A DNA stretch of 64,000 nt from NCBI RefSeq assembly GCF_004362245.1, contig NZ_SNWM01000001.1, forward strand, positions 1,178,001-1,242,000, in the 5' to 3' direction. This DNA is from Pedobacter duraquae (GTDB lineage: Bacteria > Bacteroidota > Bacteroidia > Sphingobacteriales > Sphingobacteriaceae). Made by a program: the position numbers and the translations under genes. This document shows, piece after piece, positions 60,101-64,000 of the stretch. The notes under the pieces were generated by a model. That model was not told the origin of the DNA. It ran no database searches and worked only from the letters and a program-made list of their open reading frames with translations. Positions within the stretch are counted from its first letter, which is position 1. Each line of letters starts with the position of its first letter.

Positions 60101-62494
60101 ATGGTACAGGAAAAATTAATATCCGGAGAAACCGCATGTTACCACTGCGGCGATAACCTTCCATCCAAAGCCTATCATCTCGATAACAAGAATTTTTGCT
60201 GCCTGGGTTGCAAAGGTGTTTATCAATTATTATCCAGTCACCAGTTGAGTGATTATTATGTTTACAACGATGTACCCGGACAAACACAAAAGAAACAAAA
60301 TACCCATTTCGAGTTCCTGGACGAGCCCCGCATTGCAGCCGATCTGGTAGACTATACTGATGAGCATGTAACGGTAATCACCTTATATATCCCTGCTATC
60401 CATTGCAGCTCCTGTATCTGGTTGTTAGAGAACCTGTACAAGATCAATCCAGACCTGATCCAGTCGAGAGTCGACTTCCTGAAAAAACAAACGATGATCA
60501 CGTTCAGAAACGATGACCTTTCCCTTCGTCAGGTTGTAGAAACACTCAGTGCCATCGGCTATGAGCCCCTGATCAGCCTGCAGGATGTAGTTAAAGAACA
60601 AAAATCAAATACTGAAGCGCGCATGCTGCTGACCAAAATAGCGGTAGCCGGGTTTTGCTTCGGCAACAGCATGCTGCTAAGCTTCCCGGAATATTTTGGG
60701 ATCTCCGGACTAGAGCAACAGTTCAAGGATTTCTTTGGCTGGCTGAATCTTGCTTTTGCACTTCCTGTTGTATTTTACAGCGGACGCGGCTATTTCGAAT
60801 CCGCATGGATCAATTTAAAGAATGGCGTCCTCAATCTGGATTTCCCTTTAGCCCTGGGTATTGCCGTGATGTTTTTGCGCTCCATCGGAGAAATTGTTAC
60901 GCAGCGTGGTGCTGGATTTGTAGATACCCTCTGCGGGCTCATTTTCTTCCTGCTGGTGGGCCGATGGATGCAGCAACATACCTATCACCACCTTTCTTTT
61001 GAGCGCGACTACCGTTCGTACTTTCCTGTTGCTGTCACTTTAATTAATGAGGGAACGGAACGTCCGGTGCCCCTTAGTGAGCTAAAACAAGGCGATAGGA
61101 TGCTGATCCGCAGCAATGAGATTATTCCTGCTGATGCTATTTTGCTTAAAGGATATGCAGATCTGGACTTCAGCTTTGTAACCGGCGAATCCGCACCTGT
61201 CCAAAAAGTATTGGGCGAGGTTGTTTATGCCGGCGGCAGGCAGCTGGGTGGGGCAATAGAATTGGAGGTGGTAAAACCAGTATCCCAAAGTTACCTGACC
61301 CGTCTATGGAACAATGAAACTTTTGTAGCGGATAAAGACCGGATCAAAACTTTTAGTGGTACGGCCAGCAAATATTTCAGTATTGTACTACTGCTGGTTG
61401 CCAGCGGTGCAGGTATCTTCTGGCTGTTCACAGATCCATCCAGGGCGCTTGCCAGTTTTACTGCCGTACTTATTATTGCATGCCCCTGTGCGCTTGCTTT
61501 AAGCTCGCCCTTTACCCTGGCCGCAGTGCTCAGCGTATTTGATAAAAACAAGTTCTACCTCAAAAACACATCGGTTATAGAAGAGCTTGCACGCATAGAC
61601 ACTTTCGTTTTTGACAAAACCGGTACGATTACGAATCCTGAGACTGCCGGATTCCGGTTTGAGGGAATTATTACTGAAGCGCAGAAGCAGCTGGTGGCCG
61701 ACCTGGCACGCAACTCCGGGCACCCCTTAAGCAGGGAGCTTGTTAAGTGGATCGATAAACCTGCACAATATGGAGCCATGGAATACAAAGAAATGGTTGG
61801 ACGCGGCATCAGCGGGGTTGTAAATGGGCATCAGCTGCGCCTAGGCAATGCCGCCTTTCTGGGCATCGAACAGTACAACCAGGAATCCAGTTCTGTATTG
61901 GTCATGGTTGACGGGCATTTCCTGGGTTCGTTTATTGCTGCCAAACAATGGCGCCCGGGATTTAAAGGGTTAATCCAGAAAATGGGGAGCCGCGCAGACC
62001 TGCACCTTTTGTCGGGAGATCAGGACCAGGACCGTCAGAGTCTCATTCCATTTTTCCCAAGGATCCAGCAGATGCATTTTAAACAGAGCCCGCAGAATAA
62101 GTTGGATTATATCGCCAATCTGCAGCAATTTGGACACAAGGTGTTGATGTTTGGCGATGGACTGAACGATGCCGGTGCGCTAAGACAGAGCGACCTGGGT
62201 ATTGCAGTTACAGACAACATCAACAACTTTACGCCCGGATGCGATGCGATCCTGGACGGTGAAAACTTTGCTAAGATTCCACAGTTTATCCAGCAGGCTA
62301 AAGATGCCGTGAAGGTAATCCACTTCAGCTTCGTGATCTCCCTGATCTACAATTTCGTTGGTCTTTTCTTTGCTGTGCAGGGGATCCTTTCGCCGCTGAT
62401 TGCGGCAATCCTGATGCCCGTAAGCACCGTAACCATTATCCTATTTACAAGTATTTCGGCCAGGGCCTATGCCCGTAAAAACAAACTACTATGA
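60101..62494 (+). CDS. ccoI: Heavy-metal P1B-type ATPase of cbb3 oxidase assembly (CcoI/FixI)
   Basis: The 797-residue protein has a cysteine-rich N-terminus (CYHC at 13-16; CCLGC at 33-37) and an HMA-like domain with HCSSC. Eight membrane helices follow, with CPCALAL in the ion channel, the phosphorylation motif DKTGTIT and the late FGDGLNDAGAL. CcoI moves copper across the inner membrane for the CuB site of cbb3 oxidase. The 3' end overlaps ccoS by four bases (ATGA). Confidence 0.95.
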   Translation: MVQEKLISGETACYHCGDNLPSKAYHLDNKNFCCLGCKGVYQLLSSHQLSDYYVYNDVPGQTQKKQNTHFEFLDEPRIAADLVDYTDEHVTVITLYIPAIHCSSCIWLLENLYKINPDLIQSRVDFLKKQTMITFRNDDLSLRQVVETLSAIGYEPLISLQDVVKEQKSNTEARMLLTKIAVAGFCFGNSMLLSFPEYFGISGLEQQFKDFFGWLNLAFALPVVFYSGRGYFESAWINLKNGVLNLDFPLALGIAVMFLRSIGEIVTQRGAGFVDTLCGLIFFLLVGRWMQQHTYHHLSFERDYRSYFPVAVTLINEGTERPVPLSELKQGDRMLIRSNEIIPADAILLKGYADLDFSFVTGESAPVQKVLGEVVYAGGRQLGGAIELEVVKPVSQSYLTRLWNNETFVADKDRIKTFSGTASKYFSIVLLLVASGAGIFWLFTDPSRALASFTAVLIIACPCALALSSPFTLAAVLSVFDKNKFYLKNTSVIEELARIDTFVFDKTGTITNPETAGFRFEGIITEAQKQLVADLARNSGHPLSRELVKWIDKPAQYGAMEYKEMVGRGISGVVNGHQLRLGNAAFLGIEQYNQESSSVLVMVDGHFLGSFIAAKQWRPGFKGLIQKMGSRADLHLLSGDQDQDRQSLIPFFPRIQQMHFKQSPQNKLDYIANLQQFGHKVLMFGDGLNDAGALRQSDLGIAVTDNINNFTPGCDAILDGENFAKIPQFIQQAKDAVKVIHFSFVISLIYNFVGLFFAVQGILSPLIAAILMPVSTVTIILFTSISARAYARKNKLL

Positions 62495-62673
62495 ACATGA
62501 TCTATATGCTGATCGGCATCAGTATTTTACTGGCGCTGATCTTTCTCCTCGCCTTTTTCTGGGCGAGTAAAACGGGGCAGAATGACGATACCTATACGCC
62601 TGGTATCCGATTGCTGTTTGACGAGCAGCCCGCACAAAATCGGGCAGAAAAAAGTGATGAAGATCATCTTTAG
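62491..62673 (+). CDS. ccoS: cbb3-type oxidase assembly protein CcoS
   Basis: The 60-residue protein has one membrane helix (MLIGISILLALIFLLAFFWA) followed by the short conserved KTGQNDDTYTPGIRLL and an acidic tail. CcoS is required for cofactor insertion into cbb3 oxidase. It starts within the ccoI stop (ATGA overlap) and precedes ccoN by 72 bp. Confidence 0.93.
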   Translation: MNMIYMLIGISILLALIFLLAFFWASKTGQNDDTYTPGIRLLFDEQPAQNRAEKSDEDHL

Positions 62674-62745
62674 CCACAATGTTAATCATACCCCCATCGC
62701 ACGCGCACAAGTAATTTTACCCCCATCAATTAGTAATCAATTCGT

Positions 62746-64000
62746 ATGACTGAGAAATTTTACTACGATAATAAAATCGTAAGGAACTTTGCCATCGCCA
62801 CCATCGTCTGGGGCATAATTGGCATGACCGTAGGGCTGCTCATCGCCATGCAGCTTTTTAAGCCGGCGCTGAACATGGGTAGCCAGTATACCACTTTCGG
62901 CCGCATCCGCCCGCTGCACACTAATGCAGTAATCTTCGCCTTTGTAGGTAACGCCATTTTTATGGGTGTTTATTATTCGCTGCAACGCCTCCTTAAAGCC
63001 AGGATGTTCAGCGATGTGCTGAGCAAGATTCACTTCTGGGGATGGCAGCTTATCATTGTCTCAGCAGTCATCACCCTTCCTTTAGGTCTGACTACCTCAC
63101 ATGAATATGCAGAATTGGAATGGCCGATAGATATTGCCATAACGCTGATCTGGGTAGTTTTCGGGATCAATATGTTCGGTACAATTATTAAACGCCGAGA
63201 GCAGCACATGTATGTAGCCATCTGGTTTTATATCGCCACTTTTGTTACTGTTGCTGTTTTACATATTGTTAACTCTTTTGAATTACCGATATCAGCTTTT
63301 AAAAGCTATTATCTATATGCCGGTGTGCAGGATGCTTTGGTACAATGGTGGTACGGACACAATGCGGTAGCGTTTTTCCTGACTACCCCTTACCTCGGTA
63401 TGATGTATTATTTCCTGCCGAAGATGGCCAATCGCCCTATCTATTCTTACAAACTCAGTATACTACACTTCTGGTCGCTCATTTTCATTTACATCTGGGC
63501 AGGACCTCACCATTTACTCTATACTTCTTTACCGGGCTGGGCTCAATCACTTGGCACTGCCTTCTCACTGATGCTGATTGCACCAAGCTGGGGCGGGATG
63601 ATCAACGGGCTGCTTACCCTGCGCGGTGCCTGGGATAAAGTTCGTGAAGACGCTACCCTGAAATTTATGGTGGTTGGTATTACCGCTTACGGTATGGCCA
63701 CTTTTGAGGGGCCAATGCTGGCACTTAAAAACATCAATGCCATTGCTCACTATACCGACTGGATAGTAGCCCACGTACACGTAGGTGCCCTGGGATGGAA
63801 TGGATTCCTAACCTTCGGTATTTTATACTGGCTGATCCCGAGAATCTACAGAACTCCGTTATACTCTAAAAAACTGGCTGCTTTCCACTTTTGGATCGGT
63901 ACGCTGGGAATAATTTTCTATGCCGTGCCTTTGTACTTTGCAGGTTTCACACAGGGGCTGATGTGGAAAGAGTTTACACCAGAAGGCTTGTTGAAATATC
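62746..64000 (+). CDS. ccoN: cbb3-type cytochrome oxidase subunit I (CcoN), 3' end cut off
   Basis: From the ATG at 62746 the frame stays open to the window end (418 codons). It shows the haem-copper oxidase features: GRIRPLHTNAVIFAFVGN (haem ligand His), WYGHNAVAFFLTTPYLGMMYY and FIYIWAGPHHLLYT (CuB histidines), then the late DWIVAHVHVGALGWNGF haem-ligand region. In Bacteroidota this reading frame often continues into CcoO as a CcoNO fusion; that cannot be seen here. It is the catalytic subunit for high-affinity O2 reduction, and the preceding genes supply its copper and assembly. Confidence 0.93.
   Translation, partial: MTEKFYYDNKIVRNFAIATIVWGIIGMTVGLLIAMQLFKPALNMGSQYTTFGRIRPLHTNAVIFAFVGNAIFMGVYYSLQRLLKARMFSDVLSKIHFWGWQLIIVSAVITLPLGLTTSHEYAELEWPIDIAITLIWVVFGINMFGTIIKRREQHMYVAIWFYIATFVTVAVLHIVNSFELPISAFKSYYLYAGVQDALVQWWYGHNAVAFFLTTPYLGMMYYFLPKMANRPIYSYKLSILHFWSLIFIYIWAGPHHLLYTSLPGWAQSLGTAFSLMLIAPSWGGMINGLLTLRGAWDKVREDATLKFMVVGITAYGMATFEGPMLALKNINAIAHYTDWIVAHVHVGALGWNGFLTFGILYWLIPRIYRTPLYSKKLAAFHFWIGTLGIIFYAVPLYFAGFTQGLMWKEFTPEGLLKY

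Overview
The window looks like a chromosomal segment of a Gram-negative Bacteroidota, most likely a Sphingobacteriaceae member close to Pedobacter (inference). Support comes from the long, N-terminally extended NusB, the PUR/DUF3276 protein, the cbb3 assembly order CcoI-CcoS-CcoN, many SPII lipoproteins and many start-proximal TAnnTTTG boxes (the Bacteroidota -7 element). Almost everything is intact and tightly packed. No rRNA, tRNA, CRISPR array or insertion sequence was seen.

Left end (1-12 kb): a housekeeping block on the minus strand (NusB, DUF1573 lipoprotein, YajC, and a YbbR/CdaR-like protein cut by the window edge), a Leu/Glu-type dehydrogenase lacking one catalytic lysine, an ABC exporter, a PUR protein, a large DUF2723 membrane protein, an orphan PAS/DHp protein overlapping a TspO-like gene, and a YdcF-family protein.

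12-24 kb: small zinc-ribbon and unknown proteins, an alginate-lyase-superfamily enzyme, a luciferase-like oxidoreductase, then an envelope block. That block has GtrA, a polysaccharide deacetylase and an ArnC-like polyprenyl-phosphate glycosyltransferase, beside MprF and two VirJ/AcvB-family hydrolases. Together they suggest control of cell-surface charge: aminosugar-lipid supply plus synthesis and removal of lysyl-phosphatidylglycerol. DUF763 and HAD genes follow.

24-40 kb: cytochrome bd oxidase (CydAB); a trehalose-from-glycogen operon in which TreZ overlaps a single-chain TreY-MalQ fusion; an ABC/GntR(YtrA) operon with a perfect palindrome just after its promoter; a GH42-like glycosidase; and an aldehyde dehydrogenase with a terminator-like hairpin in its leader.

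40-58 kb: two different L,D-transpeptidases ending in an overlap, then two complete tripartite RND efflux systems. The first (MFP-RND-OMF) lies next to a TetR gene and has three matching operator-like sites. The second (OMF-RND-MFP-AraC) has an RND pump with an EF-hand-like calcium loop in its central cytoplasmic segment. A TerC-family protein lies between them.

58-64 kb: a GH88 unsaturated glucuronyl hydrolase, two small membrane proteins (one a near-perfect glycine zipper), a non-coding stretch with about seventeen phased 11-bp units and FNR/CRP-type boxes, and the start of the cbb3 oxidase locus (CcoI, CcoS, CcoN), which runs off the right edge.
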